64,000 nucleotides of DNA, from NCBI RefSeq assembly GCF_033763495.1, contig NZ_JANRKL010000216.1:9336-73335 (forward strand), in the 5' to 3' direction. The DNA comes from Haliscomenobacter sp033763495 (GTDB taxonomy: Bacteria > Bacteroidota > Bacteroidia > Chitinophagales > Saprospiraceae). Shown here piece after piece: positions 18,407 to 27,540 of this stretch. The position numbers and the translations under genes are program-made. The notes under the pieces are model-generated. The model did no database searches and was not told the DNA's origin. It saw nothing but the letters and a program-made list of their open reading frames with translations. How positions within the stretch are numbered: position 1 is the stretch's first letter; each line of letters begins with the position of its first letter.

Positions 18407-21400
18407 ATGTTTAAAATTGTACGCAATCTATTTGCCTTGGGGTTACTCCTGGTCAATTGCTGGCTGATGGCGCAAAACCCCGGTGACCTTGCTGTCATTG
18501 GTTTCAACGCAGATGGCAACGACGATTTGGCCATCGTCGCGCTGGCTGAACTGCCAGCGAACACTACCATTTACTTGCGAGATGATGAATGGGGCGGGGC
18601 GGCCTTCCGCGATGCTGCTGAAAGTTCATATGCCTGGAATACAGGAACTGCGGTAATCCCCGCTGGTACGGTAATTGTTTTCTCCGACATCACCAATGGC
18701 CCGACCACCAACGTAGGTACAATTGTGCCCGTAAATGCCAACAACCGTGGTGTTGGTGCTAGCGACGAAGCCATCTTCTTTTACCTGGGTACGGATGTCA
18801 ATACGCCCACCAGGTTTTTGTTTGCAGTATCCAACGGAACAGTAGCTGCGGCGATGGGTACATTGGACGGTACTGGCTTGGTAGCGGGTAACACTGCCCT
18901 GGTTTTGAGGTCAGGAACCGATATTGGCCAATACAAGGGGCCACGCACCGGTACCAACAAAGAAGGCTACCTGGCAGCCATCAACGATGTAATGGTAAAC
19001 TGGGATCTGCAGGATGCCTCCGGCGATCAAACTGCGGATAATACAGCTCCAGACTTACCTTTCAATGCCACGCCATTTGTACTAGGTGCCGCTGGTGCGG
19101 ATACCAACCCACCAGTAGTGACTTCAGCAAATTTGGTGAATGGTACAACAATCGATGTATTGGTGAATGAAGGCATTACCCGTGCATCGGCTACCAATTC
19201 GGCAAATTATGTTTTAACCCCCACACTGAGCATCAACAACATTACCTATGATTCAGTTGGCCGTAAAATCACCCTCACTACTGCCAGTACGCTGAGCAAT
19301 GGAGTGACTTATCGTCTGAGTGTCAATGGCCTGGTTGACTTGGCCCCTGCGGCAAATACCATGAGCATTGCTTACACCTCTGGTCCTCTACTTTGGAACA
19401 CTTACACCGGGCAGGATTTGGTCATCACCGAAATCATGTACAATGCTGGCTCAGGTGCGGATTCGCTAGAATTCATTGAAATTTACAATAAAGGCAATGC
19501 GACCATTTCGCTGGGAGGCTTGCGCATTTCGCGTAGTATTACTGGCGTAATTGCTGAGCAAAATCTCGCGGCTAAAGGGGTATTTCTGATTGCCGGCGAC
19601 TCGCTCCGCGCAGGTCGTTTTTACGGAAAAAAATTCCAACAATGGGCGAGTGGTTTCCTGGGCAATGGTGGTGCAGCTATTGTAATCAGCAATTCCCTGG
19701 GTGCCATTGTGGATACCGTAAATTATGACGATGCGGCACCTTGGCCTACTGCTCCTGATGGAACCGGGCCATCGCTGGAACTCATTGATGCTGCGACCGA
19801 CAATAATGTAGGAACCAACTGGCGGGCTTCCACTACTGCCACGGGCAAAACCTACAACAACGTTGCCATCTCCGCTTCTCCGGGCGTGTTCAATACGCCT
19901 ACTGCTGCTACGGTGAACTTCAGTGTACGCAGCCAAAGTGTGGTCGAGACATCCAATAGTGTCACCGTAACTTTGTCACTGTCAGGCACTGGTTCCACAG
20001 CGGGAACAATTGAAGCTTATGTTTCTTCTGGTTCAGCCCAAAAAGGCACTGATTACACCTTTAACGACACGACCCTCACCATCCCGCCTGGTACAGTGGC
20101 TACGCCCATTACCTTCAGCATCAAGATAAACAATGATGATTTGGAAGAAAGTGATGAATACTTCGTCTTGCGCTTCCGCAATGCACAAGGGGTTCAGTTG
20201 GCTGCGGGCGCAGCACAAGTGGTGTATATCCGCGACAATGATACCAAAGCCCCTGTGGCTACTGATAGTTTGGAATTGCAACTGTTGTCCAGCTTCCGCA
20301 ATACCGGGGGATCTTCGGAAATTGTAGCTTTTGACCCCGGCAGCAAAAGAATTTTTATTGCCAACTCTGTTGCTGGCCGAATCGACATCGTTGACATCGC
20401 CAATCCTGCATCGCCAAAAACCATTCGTCAGGTTTCGGTTACTGCGCTGGGTGGCATCAACAGCATTGCCGCTAAAAACGGATTGATTGCTGCCGCAATT
20501 GAGTCTAGTGTTGTGGACGGCAACGGGAAAGTGATCTTTATTGATACAGCTGGCGCCATTCTCAAAGAAGTAAGTGTAGGTGTATTGCCTGACCACATTG
20601 GCTTTTCTCCAGATGGGAAATTTGTGTTGACCGCCAATGAAGGCCAACCTTCTGATGATTACAGCAAAGACCCAGAGGGAACCATCAGCATTATTGATAT
20701 CAGTGGGGGCATTGCGACTTTGGATCAATCCAAGGTAAGCGCAGTAGGTTTTGCCGACCTAAATCCTTTCCTGGGTGTTTATCGCCAGGCAGGCTTGCGC
20801 GTATTTGGAGTAAAAACCGGCCAGGCAGGCGGAAGTACCCTGGCTCAGGATTTAGAGCCCGAGTACATTACCTTCAGCCCCGATTCGAAAACGGCGTATG
20901 TGACTTTACAAGAAAACAATGCCGTGGCTGCCATCGATTTGACGACCAAACAATTGGCCACCATTCAAGGCTTGCCCGCTTTGCGTCCATTGGGCTTCAA
21001 AAACCACAATACCCTAGGCAATGGCTTGGATGCCAGTGATCAGAGTGCGGGGGCGAACCTGGCTAACTTGCCGGTTTATGGCGTTTATATGCCCGACGCG
21101 ATTGCTTCCTTTACCGCAGGAGGTAAGAACTACCTGATCACTGCCAACGAAGGTGATGCCCGGGAATACAGCGCTTTGACTGAAGAGACGACCATCAAAG
21201 GTATCCGCTTGGAACCTACTGTTTTCCCGGACTCCAATGACTTGAGACTGGATCACTTGTTGGGCCGCCTTGCAATAACTGGTGCTAGTGGAGATTTGGA
21301 TGGTGATGGTGACTACGATCAAATTCACGTTTTGGGCGCCCGTTCCATTACCATATGGGATGACCAAGGGGCATTGGTTTGGGACAGTGGTGATCAATTG

Positions 21401-22027
21401 GAGCGCATTACCCGTGACCACCCATTCTATGGTCAAATGTTCAATGCCAACAATGGGACTTCAGCGGCTGCAAAAAACCGCAGTGACAATAAAGGCCCCG
21501 AGCCAGAGGGAGTTGCCACAGCAGTGATCAACAATAAGCCATATGCCTTTATTGCCCTGGAGCGAATTGGTGGTGTAATGGTCTATGACCTCAGTAACCC
21601 ACTGGCGCCTAAATTTGTTACTTACGCCAACAACCGCGCTTTTCCTGCCAACAATGCTACCGATGACCGTGGTTCAGAAGGTATCATTTTTGTCAGTGAC
21701 AAAGAAAGCCCCAACGGCAAAGCCCTGGTATTGGTGGCCAATGAAACCAGCAACTCGGTGAGCATTTTCCAGGTGAATGACAAAACCAGAGTAACAACCA
21801 GTACCAAAGACCTGGCTCGTCCAGCGGTAAGTTTCAAGGTTTACCCGAATCCAGCACAGGATCACTTGTACTTCAGCAAAGTATTGAGTGGCAATGTGTA
21901 CAACACGCTGGGGCAGTGGGTGCGCCGTTTCCAAAAGGTAGATCAAATTGACCTGCATGGTTTCGAGCGCGGCATGTACGTGCTGCAAGCGGACAATGGC
22001 GAGGCGATTCGGTTTATTGTGGAGTAA
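18407..22027 (+). CDS. Choice-of-anchor I surface protein with LTD, Calx-beta and T9SS domains
   Basis: This 1206-residue protein reads: signal peptide (1-~23); an N-terminal domain (~25-225, NPGDLAVIGFNADGNDD); an SbsA-like Ig domain (~230-325); a lamin-tail domain (~335-490, DLVITEIMYNAGSGADSLEFIEI); a Calx-beta domain (~500-610, VTLSLSGTGSTAGTIEA, DDLEESDEYFVLRF); and a ~480-residue propeller of the choice-of-anchor-I family (VLTANEGQPSDDY, LITANEGDAREYS, DRGSEGIIFV). A T9SS type A sorting domain closes it (FKVYPNPAQDHLYF). The anchor-I propeller is often named alkaline phosphatase-like, but activity is not established. It is exported by T9SS; a terminator follows. Confidence 0.85.
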   Translation: MFKIVRNLFALGLLLVNCWLMAQNPGDLAVIGFNADGNDDLAIVALAELPANTTIYLRDDEWGGAAFRDAAESSYAWNTGTAVIPAGTVIVFSDITNGPTTNVGTIVPVNANNRGVGASDEAIFFYLGTDVNTPTRFLFAVSNGTVAAAMGTLDGTGLVAGNTALVLRSGTDIGQYKGPRTGTNKEGYLAAINDVMVNWDLQDASGDQTADNTAPDLPFNATPFVLGAAGADTNPPVVTSANLVNGTTIDVLVNEGITRASATNSANYVLTPTLSINNITYDSVGRKITLTTASTLSNGVTYRLSVNGLVDLAPAANTMSIAYTSGPLLWNTYTGQDLVITEIMYNAGSGADSLEFIEIYNKGNATISLGGLRISRSITGVIAEQNLAAKGVFLIAGDSLRAGRFYGKKFQQWASGFLGNGGAAIVISNSLGAIVDTVNYDDAAPWPTAPDGTGPSLELIDAATDNNVGTNWRASTTATGKTYNNVAISASPGVFNTPTAATVNFSVRSQSVVETSNSVTVTLSLSGTGSTAGTIEAYVSSGSAQKGTDYTFNDTTLTIPPGTVATPITFSIKINNDDLEESDEYFVLRFRNAQGVQLAAGAAQVVYIRDNDTKAPVATDSLELQLLSSFRNTGGSSEIVAFDPGSKRIFIANSVAGRIDIVDIANPASPKTIRQVSVTALGGINSIAAKNGLIAAAIESSVVDGNGKVIFIDTAGAILKEVSVGVLPDHIGFSPDGKFVLTANEGQPSDDYSKDPEGTISIIDISGGIATLDQSKVSAVGFADLNPFLGVYRQAGLRVFGVKTGQAGGSTLAQDLEPEYITFSPDSKTAYVTLQENNAVAAIDLTTKQLATIQGLPALRPLGFKNHNTLGNGLDASDQSAGANLANLPVYGVYMPDAIASFTAGGKNYLITANEGDAREYSALTEETTIKGIRLEPTVFPDSNDLRLDHLLGRLAITGASGDLDGDGDYDQIHVLGARSITIWDDQGALVWDSGDQLERITRDHPFYGQMFNANNGTSAAAKNRSDNKGPEPEGVATAVINNKPYAFIALERIGGVMVYDLSNPLAPKFVTYANNRAFPANNATDDRGSEGIIFVSDKESPNGKALVLVANETSNSVSIFQVNDKTRVTTSTKDLARPAVSFKVYPNPAQDHLYFSKVLSGNVYNTLGQWVRRFQKVDQIDLHGFERGMYVLQADNGEAIRFIVE

Positions 22028-22064
22028 TTTTCTAATGAATTGACTTAATATCTAATATTCAGGA

Positions 22065-22096
22065 GAGCTGGCTGATTTTTCAACCAGCTCTTTTTT
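22065..22096 (+). terminator. Rho-independent terminator after the choice-of-anchor I gene
   Basis: GAGCTGG (22065-22071) pairs with CCAGCTC (22084-22090), with further pairing in the loop, and six T follow. It lies 37 bp after the stop codon. Confidence 0.8.
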
Positions 22097-22186
22097 ATTC
22101 ATTAATAGCTCATATTCGAGCTTTTGTATAAAAAATACCTCCATTTGAGCCAAGCATTACTATTCTTGGGTTCAATTTATTCACTT

Positions 22187-22201
22187 GCACTAACTTAGTG
22201 C
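22187..22201 (+). promoter_or_regulatory. 15-bp palindrome overlapping a possible promoter
   Basis: GCACTAA-c-TTAGTGC is a perfect 7-bp-arm palindrome 39 nt before the ABC gene start. It contains TAACTTAG, one base from the TAnnTTTG -7 box, and a TTG lies 22 nt upstream (22166-22168) at the -33 position. An operator over the promoter is plausible but unproven. Confidence 0.35.
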
Positions 22202-22240
22202 AGCTTCACATATACCCTAACACCTTTATCGAATTGGCTT

Positions 22241-23104
22241 ATGGAGTTATCTATCCAAAATCTATCCAAAACCTATCCAAACGGTGTGCAAGCGCTCAAA
22301 AACGTGAGCCTGCATATTCCTACTGGCATGTACGGCCTCCTAGGACCCAACGGCGCTGGAAAAAGTACCCTCATGCGCACCCTGGCCACGCTGCAAGACG
22401 CAGACAGCGGAACTGCCAACCTCGGCGACATTGATGTACTCAAAGACAAAGACGCGGTACGCCGGGTACTGGGCTATTTGCCTCAAGAGTTTGGTGTATA
22501 CCCTCGCATGTCAGCACTCGATATGCTGGACCACTTTGCAACCTTGAAAGGAATACCTGGCAATCAACGCAAAGAAGTGGTACAAACCTTGCTGAACCGG
22601 GTCAATCTCTGGGATCACCGCAAAAAAGCAGTAAGTAGCTACTCTGGCGGGATGCGCCAACGCTTTGGCATTGCCCAGGCCTTGATTGGTGACCCCAAAT
22701 TGATCATTGTAGACGAACCTACCGCGGGCCTCGACCCCGGTGAGCGGAATCGATTTTACAACCTCTTGTCTGAAATTGGCGAAAACGTGATCGTCATCCT
22801 CTCTACCCACATTGTGGAGGATGTACGTGAGCTTTGTTCCAATATGGCCATCATCAATGGTGGCGAGGTGAAATACGCAGGGATACCTGATGCAGCGTTG
22901 GGCGAATTGGGCGGCAAAATTTGGGAAAAAATCATCCTGAAAGCCGAACTAAATGATTACGAAAAGAACTTCAAAGTGATCTCCAGCAAATTGGTAGCGG
23001 GTAAACCCATCATCCACATTTTCAGCGAGGATGACCCTGGTGAGGGGTTCCAGCCTGCTGAGCCAGGCTTGGAGGACGTGTTTTTTTCAAAAATTAAACA
23101 CTAA
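22241..23104 (+). CDS. ABC transporter ATP-binding protein
   Basis: The 287-residue ATPase has all motifs: Walker A GPNGAGKSTL (~36-45), Q-loop LPQEFGVYP, signature YSGGMRQRFGIAQAL (~130-144), Walker B LIIVDEPTAGLDP and H-loop LSTHIVED. The ~60-residue C-terminal extension is typical of export or gliding-type ABC-2 systems. It ends 12 bp before the permease-aminopeptidase fusion and forms a two-gene operon with it. The transported substrate is unknown; the protease half of its partner suggests a peptide- or protein-linked role. Confidence 0.93.
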   Translation: MELSIQNLSKTYPNGVQALKNVSLHIPTGMYGLLGPNGAGKSTLMRTLATLQDADSGTANLGDIDVLKDKDAVRRVLGYLPQEFGVYPRMSALDMLDHFATLKGIPGNQRKEVVQTLLNRVNLWDHRKKAVSSYSGGMRQRFGIAQALIGDPKLIIVDEPTAGLDPGERNRFYNLLSEIGENVIVILSTHIVEDVRELCSNMAIINGGEVKYAGIPDAALGELGGKIWEKIILKAELNDYEKNFKVISSKLVAGKPIIHIFSEDDPGEGFQPAEPGLEDVFFSKIKH

Positions 23105-23116
23105 AACTCCAATTGT

Positions 23117-26100
23117 ATGCTCTTCACTTTTTTAAAATTCGAATTAAAATCCTGGTTGCGTGCACCCATGCCCTGGATTTTCCTCTTCATATTCGCGTTG
23201 ATGACCTTTTTTGCAACGGTTACCGATCAGGTACAGATTGGCGGCAGTTTTGGCAACATTTGGAAAAATGCACCTTTTGTCACCCAAAACTGGTATGGCG
23301 TATTCAGCATTCTTTCGCTTTTGTTGATTACTGCTTTTTTAAATACCGCTGCCATCCGCGATTTTGAAAACAATACGGCTCAAATCGTATTTGCTTCACC
23401 AGTCCAAAAAATGGGTTATTTCTTTGGCCACTTTTTTGGAGCGCTACTGGTTTGTTTGATTCCAATGTTAGGCATCTCGCTGGGCATGTGGCTTGGCGTG
23501 GGGGTCAATTCATTCACCCATTGGCTCGATCTGGAGCGTTACGGGCCTTTTGAAATTCAAAGCCACATCAATTCCTATCTAGCCATCGTCATTCCCAATA
23601 TGATTTTTGCGGGGAGTATCCTTTTTACGGTTGCCGCGCTCACGCGTAGCACCATGTACTCCTTCATTTCGGCGATGGTTTTGTTGGTGGGGTATATTGT
23701 TGCGGGGAACTTGATCCGGGACATCGAAAACGAAAGCCTTTCGGCCATGCTTGATCCCTTTGGATTCAGAGCACTGTCCCTGGTCACCAAATATTGGACA
23801 GTAGAAGAAAAGAACCATCTGTCGGTAAGTGTATTACATCCCCTGATGTTGGGCAACCGCCTGCTGTGGATGGGGATCGGTTTGCTGGTACTTTTTTTGG
23901 GTTACTTGCGCTTTAGTTTTGCAGAAAGAGCCAAGAAGGTCAGTAAAAAACGCAGCACCAAGGTCGAAGAAGAACCCTACGGTCTCCAGCAATTGGGCGA
24001 AATGGCCACCGTCAAACCTGCCACTGGATTGAGCATTACCCTGGCCCAGTTCCGCAGTCAGTTGAAAGCCAATTTTTGGGGCGTGGTCAAAAGTACCCCG
24101 TTTATCCTCTTGGCATTCATTGGTTTGATGAACACCATTCCTAGTATGCAGTTTGCTACGGAGGGTTACGGTACCCACAACTTACCAGTGACCTATACCA
24201 TGGTGGACATCATTCGAGGTTCTTTTTACATGTTTGTCATTGCCATTGTTGCCTATTTCACGGGAGCACTGGTGTGGAAAGAGCGCAACGCCAAGGTCAA
24301 TGAGATTTACGACGCCATGCCAACGCGCAACTGGACCGACTTTTTGTCCAAACTCATCACCATCGTTGGGGTAGTGGCGATTTTGATCAGTGTGTGTATC
24401 CTGGCCGCTGTCGCAGCACAGGCTTTGAATGGGTTCAACCGCTTCGATTTAGGAGTTTATGTGCGCGAACTGCTGGTATTGGACTTGTTGAGCTTTGCAA
24501 CCATTGCTGTTTTGTTCCTTCTGGTGCACACACTGGCTCCCAACATGTACCTCGGTTTTTTCATCTGCATTGTGGTCATCATTGTGAACTCCTTTATTTG
24601 GGGAGCCCTGCGCATTGAGAGCAACATGGTGCAGTTTGGCGCTACGCCCGGGTACACAGTTTCGGATTTGTACGGGTACAAACCTTATGCGACCGGGCTA
24701 TTTTGGTTCAACACCTACTGGGCCTTATTCAGCGCCATTTTGGCCGTAGCCGCGGTGTGTTTTTGGCCTCGCGGCAAAGAAAGTGGCTGGCGCAAACGTT
24801 TCAAACTGGCTGCATTGGAATGGCGATCTTACCGCTGGGCGGGTTTTGGCGCCATTGCCTTATGGGGCTTCAGTGCTGCCTGGGTGTTTTACAACACTTT
24901 GGTTTTGAATTCTTTCAAAAACAGCAAGCAAGTTGAAAAACTGACCGTGCGTTATGAAAAGGATTACAAAAAATACGAAGGCAAAGCCCAACCGCGCATT
25001 TATGCAGTGAAGTACGACATCCAGATTTTCCCGGAAACCCGCAACATCGACGCCAAAGCTCAAATGTGGGTGCGCAACCTGCACCCTAAAGCCATTGATA
25101 CCTTATTGGTGCAAGTTCCGAGACAAATCAAGTTCAACTTGACGAGCCCAAGACTGAAACTGCTCAAGGACGATAAGGATGTTTATTTCCGGATTTACCG
25201 CCTGCAACCTGCTCTGCAACCCGGCGACTCTCTGCGTTTGGATTTCAGTTCCATATACCAAAGCAAGGGTTTTGAAAATGAAATGAGCGTGCAACAGGTT
25301 ATGCAAAACGGTACATTTTTTAACAATTTTGACATTGCACCCCGCCTGGGTTACCAACCAGATGGCGAGATGACCGATAAAAACCGTCGGAAAAAGTTCA
25401 AATTGCCCGAAAAGACCCGGGCCCCCAAGCTCAACCGCGCGGATACCATCGCCCGGGGCAATTCCTACCTGGGTAATGATGCAGACTGGGTCAATGTAAA
25501 AACGGTGATCAGTACCTCAGCCGATCAAATCGCCATTGCCCCGGGCTCCCTGCAAAAGGAATGGATAGAAAACGGGCGGCGTTATTTCCAGTACAAACTC
25601 GATCACGAAAGTTTCAACTTTTACTCCTTCATGTCGGCACGATACGAAGTCGCCCGCAAAAAATGGAAGGGAATCGATCTGGAGGTGTATTATCACAAAG
25701 ACCACAAGGACAATGTGGATCGTATGCTCAAGTCGATGCAAAAATCGCTGGAGTATTACACGACGAACTTCGGGCCTTATTTCCACAAGCAATGCCGCAT
25801 CATCGAGTTTCCGCGTTATGCCGATTTCGCCCAGGCTTTCCCGGGCACTATGCCTTATTCCGAGGGTATTGGTTTTATTGAGGATTACCGCGCAGACAAG
25901 GACGACATCGATATGGTCTTTTACGTAGTCGCGCACGAAATGGGGCACCAATGGTGGGCCCACCAAGAGTGCGGCGCTTACATGCAAGGCAGTGAAATGA
26001 CGGTGGAAACCTTTGCCCAATACAGCGCCCTCATGGTGATGGAAAAGGAATATGGCCGCGACATCATGCGCAAGTTTCTGGAATACGAAGCGGATCGTTA

Positions 26101-26713
26101 CCTGCGCGGGCGCGGGGCGGAGCGTTTGCAAGAACTTCCGTTGGCGCGTTCCGAAAACCAGGGCTACATCCACTACAACAAAGGCTCTCTGGTGATGTAT
26201 TACCTGAAAGAAATGATCGGTGAAGAAAAAGTCAATCAAGGCCTGCGCGACTTTTTGAACAAGTTCCGCTATGCGCCGCCACCCTTCCCGGTTTCCACTG
26301 ATGTAGTGGACGAGTTTTACAAACAAACACCGGATTCGCTCAAGTACATCATCAAGGACCTGTTTTGGGACATCACCCTCTTTGAAAACCGCACCACCGA
26401 GGCAAGTATCAAAGAACTGGGTAAAGACAAATACCAGGTCACCCTGAAGGTAGAATCACGCAAACTAAAGGCCGACGCACTGGGCAAGGAAAAAGAAGAA
26501 AAGGTAGCCGACTGGATGGAAATCGGGGCTTTTGCCAAACCTGAAAAAGGTAAGAAGTACGGCAAAACCCTATACCGCAAGCGGGTTTTCATCAACAAAA
26601 AGGACAATACCTTTACTTTCGAAGTCCAAGGCAAGCCGGAAAAGGCGGGCATTGATCCGTTCACCTTATTGGTGGATCGGAACCCCGAGGACAACATGCG
26701 GGATGTGAAGTAA
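23117..26713 (+). CDS. ABC-2 permease fused to an M1-type zinc aminopeptidase
   Basis: The protein has 1198 residues. Two sets of about six membrane helices each occupy residues ~15-280 and ~325-600, as in ABC-2 permeases. A C-terminal ectodomain from ~620 to 1198 resembles M1 (gluzincin) aminopeptidases: HEMGHQWW gives H940, E941 and H944 as zinc/catalytic residues, with E964 (MTVETFAQ) as the likely third ligand, and YNKGSLVMYYLKEMIG follows as in M1 helices. The spacing from H944 to E964 is one residue longer than the classic X18. NCBI-type annotation knows this fusion in Bacteroidota, but its function is not established. It pairs with the ATPase 12 bp upstream. Confidence 0.85.
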   Translation: MLFTFLKFELKSWLRAPMPWIFLFIFALMTFFATVTDQVQIGGSFGNIWKNAPFVTQNWYGVFSILSLLLITAFLNTAAIRDFENNTAQIVFASPVQKMGYFFGHFFGALLVCLIPMLGISLGMWLGVGVNSFTHWLDLERYGPFEIQSHINSYLAIVIPNMIFAGSILFTVAALTRSTMYSFISAMVLLVGYIVAGNLIRDIENESLSAMLDPFGFRALSLVTKYWTVEEKNHLSVSVLHPLMLGNRLLWMGIGLLVLFLGYLRFSFAERAKKVSKKRSTKVEEEPYGLQQLGEMATVKPATGLSITLAQFRSQLKANFWGVVKSTPFILLAFIGLMNTIPSMQFATEGYGTHNLPVTYTMVDIIRGSFYMFVIAIVAYFTGALVWKERNAKVNEIYDAMPTRNWTDFLSKLITIVGVVAILISVCILAAVAAQALNGFNRFDLGVYVRELLVLDLLSFATIAVLFLLVHTLAPNMYLGFFICIVVIIVNSFIWGALRIESNMVQFGATPGYTVSDLYGYKPYATGLFWFNTYWALFSAILAVAAVCFWPRGKESGWRKRFKLAALEWRSYRWAGFGAIALWGFSAAWVFYNTLVLNSFKNSKQVEKLTVRYEKDYKKYEGKAQPRIYAVKYDIQIFPETRNIDAKAQMWVRNLHPKAIDTLLVQVPRQIKFNLTSPRLKLLKDDKDVYFRIYRLQPALQPGDSLRLDFSSIYQSKGFENEMSVQQVMQNGTFFNNFDIAPRLGYQPDGEMTDKNRRKKFKLPEKTRAPKLNRADTIARGNSYLGNDADWVNVKTVISTSADQIAIAPGSLQKEWIENGRRYFQYKLDHESFNFYSFMSARYEVARKKWKGIDLEVYYHKDHKDNVDRMLKSMQKSLEYYTTNFGPYFHKQCRIIEFPRYADFAQAFPGTMPYSEGIGFIEDYRADKDDIDMVFYVVAHEMGHQWWAHQECGAYMQGSEMTVETFAQYSALMVMEKEYGRDIMRKFLEYEADRYLRGRGAERLQELPLARSENQGYIHYNKGSLVMYYLKEMIGEEKVNQGLRDFLNKFRYAPPPFPVSTDVVDEFYKQTPDSLKYIIKDLFWDITLFENRTTEASIKELGKDKYQVTLKVESRKLKADALGKEKEEKVADWMEIGAFAKPEKGKKYGKTLYRKRVFINKKDNTFTFEVQGKPEKAGIDPFTLLVDRNPEDNMRDVK

Positions 26714-26724
26714 ATCACGCACTC

Positions 26725-26775
26725 ATCAGGGCATAAACTTTGACCTTTCTGGCAAGTTTATGCCCTGATTTTTTA
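26725..26775 (+). terminator. Rho-independent terminator after the permease-peptidase operon
   Basis: A perfect 16-bp stem, ATCAGGGCATAAACTT (26725-26740) with its complement at 26754-26769, is followed by TTTTTTAT. It lies 11 bp after the stop. Confidence 0.92.
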
Positions 26776-26825
26776 TAAAAATTCACCCAAATGGGTGAGG
26801 CGCACCCCGTATTTATACCCACAAT

Positions 26826-26863
26826 ATTGTAGTGAATACAAACCCATTAAAATTCACTACAAT
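26826..26863 (+). promoter_or_regulatory. Perfect 12-bp inverted repeat abutting a start codon
   Basis: ATTGTAGTGAAT (26826-26837) and ATTCACTACAAT (26852-26863) form a stem with a 14-nt loop that ends one base before the ATG at 26865. In the mRNA it would occlude the ribosome-binding region; as DNA it could be an operator. No known riboswitch is recognised. Confidence 0.55.
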
Positions 26864-26864
26864 C

Positions 26865-27446
26865 ATGAATGCCAAATCCTATTTATCCCTGACAATCTGC
26901 GCCTTTTTATTGCTTATTGGCAGCTTTGCCTGTAAAAAGGCCGACCCCTGTGAGTCAACAACTTGCCTGAATGGCGGCACCTGTGATTCCGGCGACTGCA
27001 ACTGCACCGAACGCTGGAGTGGAGAGACCTGTGGTACCCAAAAAACACCCAAGTCCATTAAATTCACCAAGCTGGAACTGACCAAGTACCCCGCCAAAAC
27101 GACAACTAACGGAAATTGGGATCCTTCCGATGGACCTGATGTGTACATGAAAATTTACAAAGGCACTACTTTGATCTGGACCGGGCCAGTTTTTCCCTTA
27201 CCACTCGATCCCGTTTCTGGGCAAAACCCGGTATTTTTTCCTGCCACCAAGCCTGAATTGACCAGCCCACTGGAGGAATACACCATCGAACTTTGGGACA
27301 AGGATACCGCTCCTGATTCTGACGATTTTATGGGTGGTTTGAAGTTTAAAGCGTACAATGAAACCAATAATTTCCCGAAAAGCTTGCGAATTGAATGTAC
27401 AGGGTGCAGTACCGGCTATAAGGTGGATCTGGACTATACTTTTTAA
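26865..27446 (+). CDS. EGF-like lipoprotein with a possible C2-like domain
   Basis: I use the ATG at 26865 (MNAKSYLSLTICAFLL), which starts a lipoprotein signal with Cys23 (GSFAC); the upstream in-frame ATG lies inside the hairpin. The 193-residue protein has an EGF-like module at ~27-57 (CESTTCLNGGTCDSGDCNC, then WSGETC) with six Cys. A ~120-residue beta-rich domain follows (~70-190), whose SDGPDVYMKIYKG and IELWDKDTAPDSDDFMGG resemble the Ca-binding loops of C2 domains. It is probably surface-exposed. Similar lipoproteins occur in Saprospiria, but I know of no function. Confidence 0.7.
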   Translation: MNAKSYLSLTICAFLLLIGSFACKKADPCESTTCLNGGTCDSGDCNCTERWSGETCGTQKTPKSIKFTKLELTKYPAKTTTNGNWDPSDGPDVYMKIYKGTTLIWTGPVFPLPLDPVSGQNPVFFPATKPELTSPLEEYTIELWDKDTAPDSDDFMGGLKFKAYNETNNFPKSLRIECTGCSTGYKVDLDYTF

Positions 27447-27502
27447 AAATTACCTTTAGAAGTAATGAATCACATCCAAAACACCTGATGTGGATATTTG
27501 GT

Positions 27503-27534
27503 AGGTAGAGACACACAACCGTGCGTCTCTACCT
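27503..27534. repeat. REP-like palindrome (GTAGAGAC family)
   Basis: AGGTAGAGAC (27503-27512) and GTCTCTACCT (27525-27534) form a perfect 10-bp stem between two convergent genes. GTAGAGACGC...GCGTCTCTAC palindromes are, from memory, common dispersed repeats in Bacteroidota and cyanobacteria. It may also act as a weak terminator for either gene. Confidence 0.65.
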
Positions 27535-27540
27535 GTCACT

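Noticed and set aside
25517..26326. 269-codon minus-strand frame opposite the M1 domain
   Set aside because: His/Val-rich shadow of the zinc-protease coding sequence with no own start context.
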